DNA of 64,000 nt from Serripes groenlandicus (taxonomy: Eukaryota; Mollusca; Bivalvia; Cardiida; Cardiidae), in the NCBI GenBank assembly GCA_031761405.1, contig JASEVX010000001.1, positions 204,217,675 to 204,281,674 of the forward strand, written 5' to 3'. The notes under the pieces were generated by a model, which worked only from the letters and a program-made list of their open reading frames with translations, had not been told where the DNA came from and ran no database searches. Within the stretch, counting starts at the first letter, position 1. The number at the start of each line of letters is the position of its first letter. Below are positions 10,520 through 21,757 of this stretch, piece by piece. Position numbers and translations under genes: made by a program.

Positions 10520-10973
10520 CTGTTTCTTCAATTTATTGTTTTGTAATATTATTGCTGTTAAGAAGGTGCTTTCTACATGCTTTATTATGTCCATCCATAT
10601 GCTCTCGTGAACAATTCTTGTTTTAATTTATCTTTACTAGATACATGCTCCTTTTAATTGTGAGGTAAAATCTCTTCTTTTTTTTTAAATTATTGTTTAA
10701 TTAGTGTTCTCTTTTTTCTGTAAAATAAATATTGCTCAATTTTAACATACATGTATTATTATTATCATCAATATAATCACTTATTTTATTGAGCTATATT
10801 ATTTTGAGATCAAGTAATTTTCTGCAAAGGCTGTAAGTACTTATAAATTAAATTTGTATGCAACGACAATGCAATTAATTGCTCCTTTTATTCAAAGGTT
10901 TAAAAAAAATGATGGAATTACCTCTGACAAGTCATAGTTGGGAATGTATTGCTTTCCAACATAATTATGGTAA

Positions 10974-11062
10974 AATCTGCAGCAGACAACTTTGAAAATG
11001 ATGGAGAATCTCTTTAAATAGCTGTTTTAATTAAAAGAGTTGAAAATGTTGTGGCAGAACAT
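10974..11062 (+). mobile_element. Family P MITE, left fragment
   Basis: It matches CTGCAGCAGACAACTTTGAA, the GGAGAATCTCTTTAAAT spacer and GTTGAAAATGTTGTGGCA, then diverges. No ends remain. Confidence 0.6.
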
Positions 11063-11649
11063 GTCTACATTTACCGCTCTCATATTGTTAAAGGTATTTT
11101 ATTCGCTGTTAATATCTGTATTTATTATCTGTTGAACATCACTTTTATCAAATATTAAGCAGTTTTGTGCTTGTTCATTAAATTGTGGCAAGGTTATTGT
11201 AACTAGATAATTTGAAAATTGAAAATGTTTCAACAAATTTGCTCCAATCTGTTTACTTACTATTGTTGACGTTTATTTTACATACAACTTATATTGCTAA
11301 CTTTTAAATGAATCTCCACCTTTTAAATTTTACTCAATGTTGAGTTGTTTGATCCATGTACATTTTAAGTTATAGCATGTTTTTTCATGCCTCTAGCTAT
11401 GAATAAACCTTGTCTGTATGTTTGTAAATACACAAATAGAGTACTGCCAGGATAAACCAATCATCAAGCGTTTATGAATGGCTTAGCATCCATGTTTTCT
11501 AGTCCAAACCTACACTGATTGTCTGAAGCGCATATCATTGTATGTTTGGTATGCCTCTGGTTTCACAAAAATAAACATTGAGCTGAAATTCAAAGTATTG
11601 CAATTTCTAAACTATATGGTCAAGCCAATCAGAAATTGTGCTACCTTGC
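11063..11649. other. No recognised feature
   Basis: AT-rich unique sequence; nothing supported. Confidence 0.45.
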
Positions 11650-11653
11650 TTAA

Positions 11654-11876
11654 CCCTCTCCCTCATTCGACAATTCTGCAGCAGACGACTTTGAACATAT
11701 TTTGTCAAAAAATAAAAATACTCTATAATTGAAGGGATAACTTATGACTAAAAGTGGAAAACATTGTGGCAAAAGGAGAAATTGCTTGTTTTGAGCAATT
11801 TCTTCCTTGTCACTATGTTTTCAAAAAGCAGTCTGCTGCAGAGGTGTCAGAAAGCGTCTATATGTTGTAAAGGTTT
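11654..11876 (+). mobile_element. Family P MITE, right end decayed
   Basis: TTAA at 11650-11653 precedes CCCTCTCCCTCATTC. The central hairpin and GTCTGCTGCAGAGG are intact, but the right terminus reads TTGTAAAGGTTT. Confidence 0.85.
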
Positions 11877-11990
11877 TTAGAAAGAGCATGTTAATAACAA
11901 CAATTGGTGAATAGATCTGCCCTGGTTTTGAATTCCGGAAGGTTGGTTTTTCCTTTGCCATGGCTTTTTTTTTTTTTTTTTTTTTTTTAT

Positions 11991-12135
11991 CCCTTTCCCA
12001 CATAAAAAAAATGTGCAGCAGACAACTTTGAATACACCTGGAATAAAATAAGGAAGTGATTATTCTCCTTTTGCCACATTTTTTTAAAGCCAGCTGCTGC
12101 ATATATGTCATAATGTGTCTTTAAGTGGGAAAGGG
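11991..12135 (+). mobile_element. Family P MITE, hairpin deleted
   Basis: It starts CCCTTTCCCACAT next to a poly-T run (about 11966-11988) and ends GTGGGAAAGGG then TTAT. The middle is short and diverged. Confidence 0.75.
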
Positions 12136-12478
12136 TTATAGCAATAACATAATATTCAAGTAATTTCTGAAGTTGAATGGCAGAAATATATCGATATATT
12201 GCAGATATAGATTAACAAGACACCTACAAATAGTAATAGGATTTTGATGAGATATTTACTGTATGTGTAATATTAGGAAAAAGCAACAGAAAATGGGAAA
12301 GGTAACTCAGGTTTATAGCATACCATTTATAGTCTAGAACTCATTGTACATTATTGATTTTAGTCATTTCATCTAGATTTCTTGGATTTTAATTTTAGTT
12401 TGTTTTAAAAATTGTTTTAATTTTTGTGTTTTGTGTTTACAGATATCTATATAAGACTTTTATCACATCATCATTTTT

Positions 12479-13720
12479 AGCTCACCTGTGCACGAAGTGC
12501 TCAGGGTGAGTTATTGTGATCGCCCTATGTCCGGCGTCCGTTGTCCGTCGTCCGTCAACATTTTCTCCTCTGTAACCGGTGGGTCAACTGGGATGAAACT
12601 TCACAGAAAGCATCCTCTCAATGTCCTCACCAGAATTCCTTAAAAATTTTGGGATCCATGCAGAATTCTGGTTTCCATGGCAACGAAATGGAAAAAACTT
12701 CAAAATTCTTAAAAAATCTTCTCCTCCGAAAGTGTCAGGCCGATTTTCAAATTATTTTGTAGAAATGATCCTTGGGTGACCCTCTATCAGATTCCTTCAA
12801 GCCATGTTGATTGGTCGAAAAACATGGCTGCCAGGGGGGGGGGGCTATTTTGCCTTATATGGCTATAGTGCAAACTTAAAAAATCTTCTCCTCCAAAAGT
12901 GTCAGGCCGATTTTCAAATAATTTTGTAGAAATGATCCTTGGGTGACCCTCTATCAGATTCCTTCAAGCCATGTTGATTGGTCGAAAAACATGGCCGCCA
13001 GGGGGCGGGGCTATTTTGCCTTTTATGGCTATAGTGAAAACTTAAAAAATCTTCAACAGCTTCTCCTCAGTAACCCGGCAGTGGGTCAATTGGGATGAAA
13101 CTTCACAGAAAGCATCCTCTCAATGACCTCACCAGAATTCCTTCAAATTATTGGGATCCATGCAGAATTCTGGTTTCCATGGCAACGAAACGAAAAAAAC
13201 TTCAAAATTCTTCTCCTCCCAAATTGGTTGGCAGATTTTGAACTTATTTTGTAGAAATGTTCCTTGGGTGACTCTCTATCAGATTCCTTGAAGCCATGTT
13301 AATTGGTCGAAAAACATGGCCGCCAGGGGGGGGGGGGGGGGGGGAGCTATTTTGCCTTATATAGCTATAGTGAAAACTTAAAAAATCTTCTCCTCCAAAA
13401 GTGTCTGGCCGATTTTCAAATAATTTTGTAAAAATGTTCCTTGGATGACCCTCTATCAGATTCCTTCAAGCCATGTTGATTGGTCGAAAATCATGGCCGC
13501 CAGGGGGGGCGGAGCTATTTTGCCTTATATAGCTATAGTGAAAACTTAAAAAATCTTCTCCTCCAAAAGTGTCTGGCCGATTTTCAAATAATTTTGTAGA
13601 AATGTTCCTTGGATGACCCTCTATCAGATTCCTTCAAGCCATGTTGATTGGTAAAAAAACATGGCCGCCAGGGGGCGGGGCTATTTTGCCTTTTATGGCT
13701 ATAGTGAAAACTTAAAAAAA
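12479..13720 (+). mobile_element. Family H element, 3' truncated
   Basis: The left end is AGCTCACCTGTGCAC with partner GTGCTCAGGGTGAG. Two units are followed by a second copy of the head segment (CTCCTCAGTAACCCGG, near 13063) and three more units. It stops mid-unit at CTTAAAAAAA, with no CAGGTGAGC or hairpin. Confidence 0.88.
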
Positions 13721-13855
13721 TTATAACCTCAAAAATACTTGTATGTTGTTGGTACTTACAATTATCATCTCGTCTGGATATAGAGTAAAAGGAGGAATGA
13801 TACAGAATTTAATAAAATTCTTATCTAGATCTCTGTATTTGAGTATAAAGTGTTT

Positions 13856-14193
13856 GACTCATCTGAGCAGAAAGTTCGGGATAACCTATTGTGATCACTC
13901 GCCGTCAGTTGTCTTCATAATCTGACCATCCGCTCACATTTTCCTATAAACAACTTCTCCTTAACCAATGGACTAATATCAAAGTAATTTCATTGGTCAG
14001 ATTTAAAAAAAAAATGATTTGGTGCAAATGTTATTTCGGTTACCCTCAAGATTGTTTAAATTATTCTGATTTAAAAACATTAGCACCAGTGGGCAGGGCT
14101 AGTTTTCCTTATATGTGCCAAGTAACTTTTAAAACTTCTGAAGTTCTATTAAATCCGGCAAGCTATTTGGACTCTCATGGTTCTCTTGCTCTT
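13856..14193 (+). mobile_element. Old, diverged H-type element
   Basis: The head reads CTCATCTGAGCAGAAAG then ACCTATTGTGATCAC. Body traces include CTTCTCCTTAACCAATGG and TTTCATTGGTCAG. The right end is GACTCTCATGGTTCTCTTG, preceded by GAAGTTCTATTAAATC. It is much more diverged than the neighbouring copy. Confidence 0.6.
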
Positions 14194-14462
14194 AGCATTA
14201 TATTTGTTATATTATTATTTTTTCTCTTAAATAAAAAAAAATAAAACGGTATTCATTTTACTCTATGTTTGACTTGGAGGTTAATGCTGAAAGAAATATA
14301 CAAATTTTGTGGATTTGAAAACTAAGATAAGTTTTTTGTCTGAGTTAAGCGAGACTAAACAGTGTCTGTTTGCATCTCTGTTTTTGGCATATAATAAATG
14401 GGGCTTGGATTTATAATTTTTCACCATAAGTTACATGAAATAACATCTATGACTCTTCATAA

Positions 14463-14682
14463 CCCTTTCCCTCATACGACAATTCTGCAGCACGACATTG
14501 AACATTTTTCGTCAAAAAATTGAAGATCTCTTAAATTGAATGGATAACCTATGTCTAAAAGTTGAAAACATTGTGGCAAAAGGAGAAATTGCTCATTTTG
14601 AGCAATTTCTTCTTTTGTCACTATGTTTTCAAAAAGCTGTCTGCTGCAGAGGCGTCAGAAAGCGTTTATATGAGGGAAAGGC
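14463..14682 (+). mobile_element. Family P MITE, intact
   Basis: It begins CCCTTTCCCTCATAC and ends ATGAGGGAAAGGC. The right TTAA (14683-14686) is shared with the next copy. The hairpin GGAGAAATTGCTCATTTTG with its complement is complete. Confidence 0.88.
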
Positions 14683-14686
14683 TTAA

Positions 14687-14896
14687 CCCTTTCCCACTTG
14701 CAGACGCATTTTGGCGTATATGCAGCAGACGACTTTTGAAAACATTGTGGCCAAAGGAGAAATCGCTCATAATAATCAATTTCTCCCTTATGCCACAATG
14801 TTTTGAACTCTTTTCAATACTAAAACTCTCATTTATGAAGATATTTTCACAGTTTTTCCTGTATGTTTTTAAAGTCATCTGGCGTAGCATAATTTA
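14687..14896 (-). mobile_element. Family P MITE, right end decayed
   Basis: It starts CCCTTTCCCACTTGC directly after the TTAA shared with the preceding copy and is in the opposite orientation. The far end has decayed to GTCATCTGGCGTAGC. Confidence 0.82.
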
Positions 14897-15418
14897 GGGG
14901 TACAGGTAAGGCTGTGATTAGACAGGCTTGGCTGGGTTTTGCAGTTTGGGTATGCAATAAGGTCTCAAAGTCTGATGCAGCTAATCTACCTTCTGATTAT
15001 AGGGATCTTGTTATTCCAAGTATCAAATAAGAGTGCATGAAGTTGAAATTACTTTGTGTAAAAGGGAAAATTGTCCCTCTGTCCACTTTTCCTTTCCCTT
15101 GAAGGTTTTTTAAAATCTTCTCAAATTAGGTTCATATAGTGAAAGAGAATACCGGTAACTTAAAACCTTAATATGTAGATAATGGATTTAAAGTGTATTT
15201 GTTTATTGGATTTATGTATTTTTAATTGGGTGTTATGTTTTATGCATGATTTAGTTGTAGGTTTTTGGGATTGACATCAGAAAAACTAACCTTTTCCTCT
15301 GTTTGCTTTGTCCAACTTTAACATAGCCTGATTTTCAGGGATCTGTTCTATATTGCCTGTATTTAACTCTTTCATTTATCGACATATTGGCAGTTGACAC
15401 AAACACCTGTTTACAGAG
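14897..15418. other. No recognised gene; one fragment shared with 10255-10325
   Basis: Bases about 15333-15417 resemble 10255-10325 (CAGGGATC.GTTCT, CTCTTTCA.TTA, TTACAGAG), a low-copy dispersed fragment. The rest shows nothing. Confidence 0.4.
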
Positions 15419-15422
15419 TTAA

Positions 15423-15631
15423 CCTTGTCGCACTTACAGCAAATCTGCAGCAGACGACTTTGAAAATGTCTACTCGACAATATGGAAAATCCATATTTCT
15501 TGGTATAATTACTGAAAAAAGTTGAAAACATTGTGGCAAAAGGAGAAATTGCTAATTTTTAGCAATTTCTCCTTTTGACATGATGTTTTCAAAAGTCGTC
15601 TGCTGCAAATGCGTCTATAGGTGGGAAAGAG
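15423..15631 (+). mobile_element. Family P MITE, intact (reference copy)
   Basis: TTAA lies on both sides (15419-15422 and 15632-15635). The order is left terminus, CTGCAGCAGACGACTTTGAA, a ~60-bp spacer on one side only, the central hairpin (AAAGGAGAAATTGCTAA then TTAGCAATTTCTCCTTTTG), GTCGTCTGCTGCA, and GTGGGAAAG. The long arms fold over most of the element. TTAA targets and ends starting CCC are typical of piggyBac elements; there is no transposase, so it is non-autonomous. Confidence 0.85.
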
Positions 15632-15778
15632 TTAACATTACTGATGGGAAGCTGTCAGTTAAGTACTGGATTTTTATTGCTCCAATTTTCTCCTCTATTC
15701 ACCCAACAAATAATGAGGAGGAAACAAAAATAATCCTGTGTACAACATGTGTAGAGTTAAAAAATCTGTCGTATTCAA

Positions 15779-15964
15779 CCATTTCCCACTTGCATTTACA
15801 GCAGATGACTTTTGAAAACATTGTGACAAAAGGAGAAATTGTTCATGATGAGCAATTTCCCCTTTTGCCACAATGTTTTCAACTCTAATCAATGATTAAA
15901 CTCTCATTTTTGGAGATATTTCACAATGTATGTCTGCTGCAGAATTGTCGTATGTGGGAAAGGT
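15779..15964 (-). mobile_element. Family P MITE
   Basis: It runs from CCATTTCCCACTTGC to ATGTGGGAAAGG, then TTTAAT. The hairpin is present; the spacer is on the right, so the orientation is reversed. Confidence 0.82.
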
Positions 15965-16324
15965 TTAATATCCTTTAGTTTGTTACAAAATTAATAATGG
16001 CTTCCCTCGGGAAGAATATTTGAAATTCACATTTTCTTGGTTATGAAAACTCTGGATATTTGGGATTTGATTTGACTACTACAAATATCATACCAGTTTT
16101 AAACACTTTTTGACAATGTAAATTATCAGCAATATCTTGAGAAATCTGAAAAAAGTTGTTACGCTTTCTTAGCTGACTGCTATTATAAGGACACACAAAA
16201 ATAAAATTGGTGTCACTTTCTTAGGATATACACAAAGTTGAAATACTCAGTATTGAAGAGTGTTAATTAATTAAGACATTTATTTCTAAGACATATGAAC
16301 TAATAAAAGGTTTTTATAGATTTT

Positions 16325-16522
16325 ACAGAGCTCTAGATAAGGGGCGTTTTGCATGTTCTAAAATCCTTATTTGACCATATAACCCTATGATGTGGGTACT
16401 CAAAATAATTATCTCACTGATACAATTCTATTGAATACTAACATCATAGTGTTTGGTTGGATAATATGAAAGATATTGTGGAAGAAAGAGCCGTATTCCT
16501 CCTTCTTATCTGGACCTCTGGA
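16325..16522 (+). mobile_element. Family K foldback MITE
   Basis: The same ends as at 10325 are present (CAGAGCTCTAGATAAGG and CTTATCTGGACCTCTGG). The foldback is more decayed: GTGGGTACTCAAAATAATT against CAATTCTATTGAATACTAAC. Confidence 0.8.
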
Positions 16523-16699
16523 CTAATCAATTTCCTATAATGTGTATTTTGCTTGTAATGTTCTCTGCCTTCTATGCACTGTACCCTGCTTGCACCCCTA
16601 TACTACTATCTTAGATGAAGAATTAATTTGTGATAATTGGATTGAACTATTGTATTGACTTTAATGAGGGTGTATCTTTCTAGAATTGTGTTGATAAAT

Positions 16700-17181
16700 T
16701 CATGCAGATTGTTGACAAAATTTGATGTGGCCGAGCATTTCTTTAGCTGAAGTCTTTATCATTTCCTCAAGCCATATTGAAAACATAGCAAACTTTCTGT
16801 TCTGAACGTGTTTGTCTGATTTCAAGATCATTTGGTAGAAATGATCGCTACAAAATTGAGCCATAGTGATTGGTTGAAAAAATAGCCACAAGACGGATTC
16901 AGTAAAGGGGTTAAATGAAAAAATCTGAAAATTCCTCTCCTGAATCTGCTTGACTGATATCAAGATAAATTGATAAAACTAATTCATGCCATATTGATTG
17001 GCTTGTAAAGAATGTCTTCTTACTAATGGTCTTTATTGGTATGCTGGTTTTTTTACAGTGTCAAGTCATTGCAATGTCTCTCTCACTTTTGATCAGATGT
17101 TACCCTACATTCGCAGGTATAATTTTGTTACTATTCCATCAGGTGATTGATTAAGGGCCATCTTGGCATTTCTTGTTCCTC
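16700..17181 (+). mobile_element. Old, diverged H-type element
   Basis: Body traces include GGTAGAAATGATCG, AGTGATTGGTTGAAAAA and CATATTGATTGGC. The right end is CAGGTGATTGATTAAGGGCC followed by CATTTCTTG. No left end is seen. Confidence 0.5.
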
Positions 17182-17185
17182 TTGC

Positions 17186-17238
17186 AACAAAGTTGTATGC
17201 TGCAGTTGCCTCAAAATGCATCTGCTCGTGGGAAAGGG
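17186..17238 (+). mobile_element. Family P MITE, right-end fragment
   Basis: TATGCTGCAGTTGCCTCAAA leads to CGTGGGAAAGGG and TTAA (17239-17242). It directly follows the H-type end above. Confidence 0.65.
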
Positions 17239-17242
17239 TTAA

Positions 17243-18145
17243 ATCCTGATGTAGTGGTTACTCACTGTGACTGGAGGACGGTTAATAAGAATAGCAGCCA
17301 CGGTCTGATCCCTACTTGAACAGTAAGAGTCAGCTAAATGGGTCTGAACAATTGGGGTCAATGCAACTCTTTGAGCTTGAGCAGGTGGGTGGTATTGGTT
17401 TTATACCTTATATATTTTTTTATCAGAAATGTAAGTATAATGTGTGGGACCAACATCATCTTGCCTGTCCGCAGCGATATTACCTTAGCTGTTGAAAGCA
17501 GCGTAAAGTCAACAACAAAACAAACAAACTCACTGAGACAAATCCTTTGAGTAACCAATAAAAGACCAGTGTAATCAGAACTGGATGTTAAAAATGTAGA
17601 TTCTGCTCCCTGAAGACTATTCTCCTCGTTTTCCATATTCCCTGAAATGTCAACCTGACATTCTTTGATTTGGGAAGAAAAGCTATTTCATGTAAAGTAT
17701 TCTTCAGTTTTAATTAAAAGATATAACTACAACGTATCTTGTTATAGAATCTTTTCTTATTTGTTGGTGCTTTAGGAAGTTCAACGGTTTAAGGAAAGAT
17801 ACACTCTTTGTTGTCAATCTTAAATTTCTGATAGATCAAACTGGCTACACAGGAGATTTTTGTATGTAGGCAGTATCTATCTAAGGTTGTTTCTGATTGG
17901 TTGAATTTATTGCAAGTATGTTTGATGTGATTTGATTGAATTAGAATATTGTTTTAAAGTAGAATATTGAAACCTGATTGGTCTAGATATCGTTTGGCAG
18001 CGTCATCCATATGCTTCAGTATTTTTAAAAGCACTGTGATAAAATAATACCAATTACAATTTGCATTTAGATCTATCACATTTTTTGGTGACAGGTACGC
18101 TTTTTCACATGTGTAAACTCATTTTCATTTAGGCAACTATGTTTT
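17243..18145. other. No recognised gene
   Basis: Near 17528 a short match to the K arm occurs (CACTGAGACAAATCCTTTGA). Otherwise this is unique AT-rich sequence. Confidence 0.4.
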
Positions 18146-18642
18146 AGCTCCACTGCCTGAAAGCCAGTCAAGCATTTATCATGGTGAATTGTCCTCTCTT
18201 GCACATGTGCAATAACTTGTAAACACTGGGCCAATGCATTGTGATCTACCGTTGGTGACCTTTTGCCAGATTCCTTCAAGCCATGTTGATTGGAGGAGAA
18301 AAAAACATGGCCACCAAAGAATAGGGGTGTTTTACTCATAATGCCTATGGCTAAACTATGTAAAGCTACTTTTCAGAAAATATTCGGTCCATTTAAAATA
18401 ATATTCATAGAAATGTTCCAACGGAAAACCCTTTACCAGTCATTTTGATTGGTCCAAACACATAACCGCTTGTAGGTCATGCTGTGGTTGAACTTTACAG
18501 AATCTTCTCCTCAGAAAATATTGGTATGATTTTCAAATTATTTCAGAGAATATGTTCCAAGGGTTACCCTGTTATAAAAAGACATGCAACACAGGGTCTG
18601 ATTATTTAACCTAATTGCAGTGGAGCGATATTGGGCATCTTG
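18146..18642 (+). mobile_element. Family H, AGCTCCACTG subfamily
   Basis: The left end is AGCTCCACTGCCTGAAAGCC and the right end GCAGTGGAGCGATATTGG then CATCTTG. The first ten bases therefore pair with CAGTGGAGC instead of CAGGTGAGC. The body keeps CCTTCAAGCCATGTTGATTG and diverged units. Confidence 0.78.
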
Positions 18643-19047
18643 TTCTTGTACATATACATTATTTTTTTCTGGGTATTATGGGATAGACCGCTTTAGAAAA
18701 TATATTGTAAATACACCACACTTATCACGGAGTGGAATTTTCATTGTGTTGATGACCTATTGCAAAACTTTTAAAATGCTATTTAAAACAAACCTTGGTT
18801 TTCTGCAGTATACCTTAAACTTTGTAAATGTTCTGATGTGTAAGTGTTTGAATTTGTACAACCAACCAGAAATAATCTTTGTGCGTAAATGAATGAAATT
18901 AAAAAGAAAATTATGTAGGAAAATTCTTTTCTGAAACTTATGGTACTATATATATAGGGGCCGAGATTTGGCCTATTTATCCCTTTCACAGTGTATGTAA
19001 ATAAAGCAGTAATTAGCTATTAAATTGTGTTTTGTTTTTATTTAAGC

Positions 19048-19291
19048 GCTAATCAGCCTTACCTATCACCCTGTGGGAGATGCATTACATTGCACAAATT
19101 ACTTACTTTCGATCCCTTTTTAGCCCGTGCTCATCATGAGCCCCTCCTATCACCCTGCAAGAGATGCATTACCTTGCATCAATGTCTTACTTTCGATCCC
19201 TTTTTAGCTCGTACTCATCATGAGCCCCTCCTATCATCCTACGAGAGATGCATTACCTTTCACCCCAATGTCTTACTTTCGAACCCATTTT
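19048..19291 (+). repeat. Three ~80-bp tandem units
   Basis: Units contain CATCATGAGCCCCTCCTATC, GAGATGCATTACCTT and TTACTTTCGA.CCC, and end TTTTTAGC.CGT. The last junction runs into the AGCTCGTCTG element, whose first bases resemble the unit end. Confidence 0.85.
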
Positions 19292-19536
19292 AGCTCGTCT
19301 GTTATTCAAAGTAAAAAAAGTCGGGCTATTGTGATACCCTTGGCGTTGGTGTCGTCTGCGTCCTCACAAAACTTGAATCTTACCTCATTACTCAAAAACC
19401 GTTCAATGTTTTCAAATGAAACTTGGTGCACATGTTTCGAGGAATAATACGCATGTCACAACTGGCTTTAATAATTATGCAGTAATGCCCCTTTTTCGCT
19501 ATGGATAAAACAGATGAGCGTTGGCGGGCGCTCTTG
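19292..19536 (+). mobile_element. Family H-like short element, AGCTCGTCTG subfamily
   Basis: The left end is AGCTCGTCTGTT. The right end is AACAGATGAGCG followed by a GAGCG...CGCTC hairpin and TTG. The body has GGGCTATTGTGATACCC near the head, like GAGTTATTGTGATCGCC in the long H copies, and GAAACTTGGTGCACATG. It has the H plan with a third, again complementary, pair of ends. Confidence 0.72.
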
Positions 19537-19703
19537 TTCAACAGTCCTTTGCATCTGTAAAAGTGTGAACACGATGATCAAGTTCTCCTTTACCCCATAC
19601 TTTTATATCTACTTAGCAAGGTTTAAGGTTATCTATTCTAAATAATATCTATCATTCATCCATAGTTAACATTTGAGCTACAAATAACATCTAAACCACT
19701 GGA

Positions 19704-19962
19704 GACCGCCTCGTTGAGGTAGTGGTAGAGCTTCCGCCTCTGGTGTGGGACGTCGGGGGTACTTTGACCCCCAGTCGGGTAATACCAAATACCCGAGTCA
19801 TGGCTGCCCTCCTTGGCGCTCAGGGTTGCGGGGTTAGCATTACGACTGATCGGCTGGTGTCAGGAAAAATGGACCAGTGGTACTGGTAACATTACCCAGG
19901 AAACGCCGTGATATAACTGAACAATTGTTAAAGGCAGTGTAAAACACCAAACAATCAATCAA
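19704..19962 (+). mobile_element. Family S1 tRNA-derived SINE, complete with target duplication
   Basis: The direct repeat CTAAACCACTGGA (13 bp) flanks it at 19691-19703 and 19963-19975. The head resembles a tRNA: AGTGGTAGAGC fits an A box and GGGTACTTTGACCCCC a degraded B box. The body contains GTGATATAACTGAA and GTGTAAAACACCAA and ends in CAATCAATC. It was moved by another element's LINE machinery and has no coding capacity. Its conserved 3' part resembles molluscan SINEs of the V/Meta type. Confidence 0.9.
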
Positions 19963-20163
19963 CTAAACCACTGGACCAATTTCAACCAAAATCCAGTGTA
20001 ATGTCTTTAGTGGTCCTCTGTCAAAAATGTACAAAGATTTTTGAACTTTGGTTGCTGCCGCATGATAAAGAGGAAAGAATGGCAACATTTTAAAATTCTT
20101 CTCCTCTGAATCTGCTGGTCTGCAATACTAGTTTGAAGAGTGATTTTACTAAATGTGGTGCTA

Positions 20164-20507
20164 CAGCAGCAAATTTAAAAGCCTCTGGCACGTTGCATGA
20201 CGCGATCGCAAAGTTTCTTTACCCGAGTGATGCTCCTCAAGAGCACACCCCTGTCAAAATTTAATGGAGATGGCAATTGCATTATAGATCAATCTTCAAA
20301 GCGCTTTTTGGTCACGAAAACAGACATACTGAGTTGCGTATCAGTACAATATTTGAACTCGTTAAGAATATAAAATTGCATGTCTCTCAAGAAACATACA
20401 CCACAATGAGCTCATCGCAAACAGATTTACATAATGTCATAGACTTCGAATCATCTGTATCGGTTAGCTCTCGTTTATCAAAATTCGGAAAGGTTTCTCC
20501 AGAATGA
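20164..20507 (+). pseudogene. OTU-type cysteine protease fragment, frameshifted
   Basis: The first stretch encodes ...SGTLHDAIAKFLYPSDAPQE. A change of frame near 20250 then gives KFNGDGNC, holding the D-G-N-C motif of OTU proteases with the catalytic Cys. Another shift near 20284 gives YRSIFKALFGHENRHTELRI followed by FELVKN, the usual continuation of this domain. The frame ends at 20505-20507. Two shifts in about 100 bp mean it is inactive. OTU domains of this kind occur in animal transposons, including Helentrons, as well as in host genes; which source applies here is not shown. Confidence 0.65.
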
Positions 20508-20743
20508 GGTGCTAAAATCAAACAGAAGTGAGGATATTCTTCTATTGTACATTTCTTTGCAAATGTAAATGTAATAAATCGTACAATATATAGCATTTAC
20601 CCACTGATTCAAAACATTGCTGTGAATAGAAGTGTACACCCCGACAGGATGATCCCCCAGGTTATGTGGACACATACAGAAACCAAACCACTTTAACATG
20701 TTTTCCCAAATCACTCCTTAGTTAGAACGATGATGAGCTTCAA

Positions 20744-20770
20744 GCAAAAAAAAAAAAAAAAAAAAAAAAA
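20744..20770 (+). repeat. Poly-A run
   Basis: About 27 consecutive A between the OTU fragment and the zinc-finger fragment. It may be the tail of a retroposed sequence. Confidence 0.8.
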
Positions 20771-21025
20771 CGGACCATGATGACATCAATGAAACTGAAA
20801 CTACAGCCAATGGTAATAGGAGGACGGCGGCGTATACGGAAGAAACAAACCAGTCAGAGAGGACAGAAAGGGGACAAAAACAGGAAAGTGGCGACAAGAA
20901 TACTGCAGCAGACGATAAAGAAACGGATCACACGTTTGCTTTAGTGAACTGTGTAAATCTTTACCAGCTAGTCTGGCCAAATCGTGAAAATAGGAATGAT
21001 TTGGATAAAAATTGATTTATAAAAA

Positions 21026-21470
21026 TTGACATCTTTAGAGAAAATACGCTTTGGAGAAAACCAGAAAAATCCAGATCTGTTTTTAAATATGAAGCCCCAA
21101 TCTATTTCCAAAGGAAAGGGAGATAGGAAAAAGTCAAAGATTTTGTCTTTTCAAAGTTCATGGATGAGACAGTATAAATGGCTTACATATAGCCATATTT
21201 TGGATGGCGGTCTGTGTACTTGCTGCGTATTCTTCCCTCAAAAGAGCTTGAAAAGTAATAACACATTTGTAATTTGGAAAAGAAATCTTCCCTCTCAAAA
21301 TATGAAAATTCCGAGTACCATAATATGTCAAGACTCGACTATCAAACGACCAAATCCATTCTTGAGAGGCCCACATCCTCCTTACCATACAAAACGTTTA
21401 AAAATGAAACCGCTAACATTCACATCAATACTGTATGAAATTCAAATTCGGACCCATATCTAATAAGAAA
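21026..21470 (+). pseudogene. TTF-type zinc finger (hAT/ZMYM-like transposase) fragment
   Basis: The first frame has FQSSWMRQYKWLTYSHILDG then GLCTCCVFF, matching the W...Q..WL.Y....DG..C..C pattern of TTF-type fingers in hAT and ZMYM1-like transposases. The expected second half (KYENSEYHNMSRL, with the conserved S-x-YH) is found only in another frame from about 21280, so there is a frameshift. The downstream transposase core is missing. It lies 0.5 kb after the OTU fragment on the same strand; whether both came from one element is unknown. Confidence 0.65.
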
Positions 21471-21599
21471 TGATGTTTAGTAATGTAAGATCAAATTTGC
21501 ACTTCTACACTGTGTACAGTGATGATCCAAGCTCGAAAATAACGCGTCATTCTTGTCGTTTAATGAGATAGATACCTGCTTAGCAAAGGAGCATGTGTT

Positions 21600-21757
21600 T
21601 GTATAATTGCCAATTTGGATATTTGTCTAGCAATGTGACAGAGTACTTGTCTAACACTGGGGTAGAGTGATTGTATAATAAGGTACTTGTCTAGCAATGT
21701 TGCAGAGTTTTCTATAATGAGATACTTGTCTAGCAATGCTGCAGAGTTTTCTATAAT
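21600..21757 (+). repeat. 41-bp satellite, left diverged part
   Basis: Units with TACTTGTCTAGCAATG and AGAG..T.TATAATGAG are recognisable but variable. The array is cut at 21757 by a 5S-headed SINE. Confidence 0.8.
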
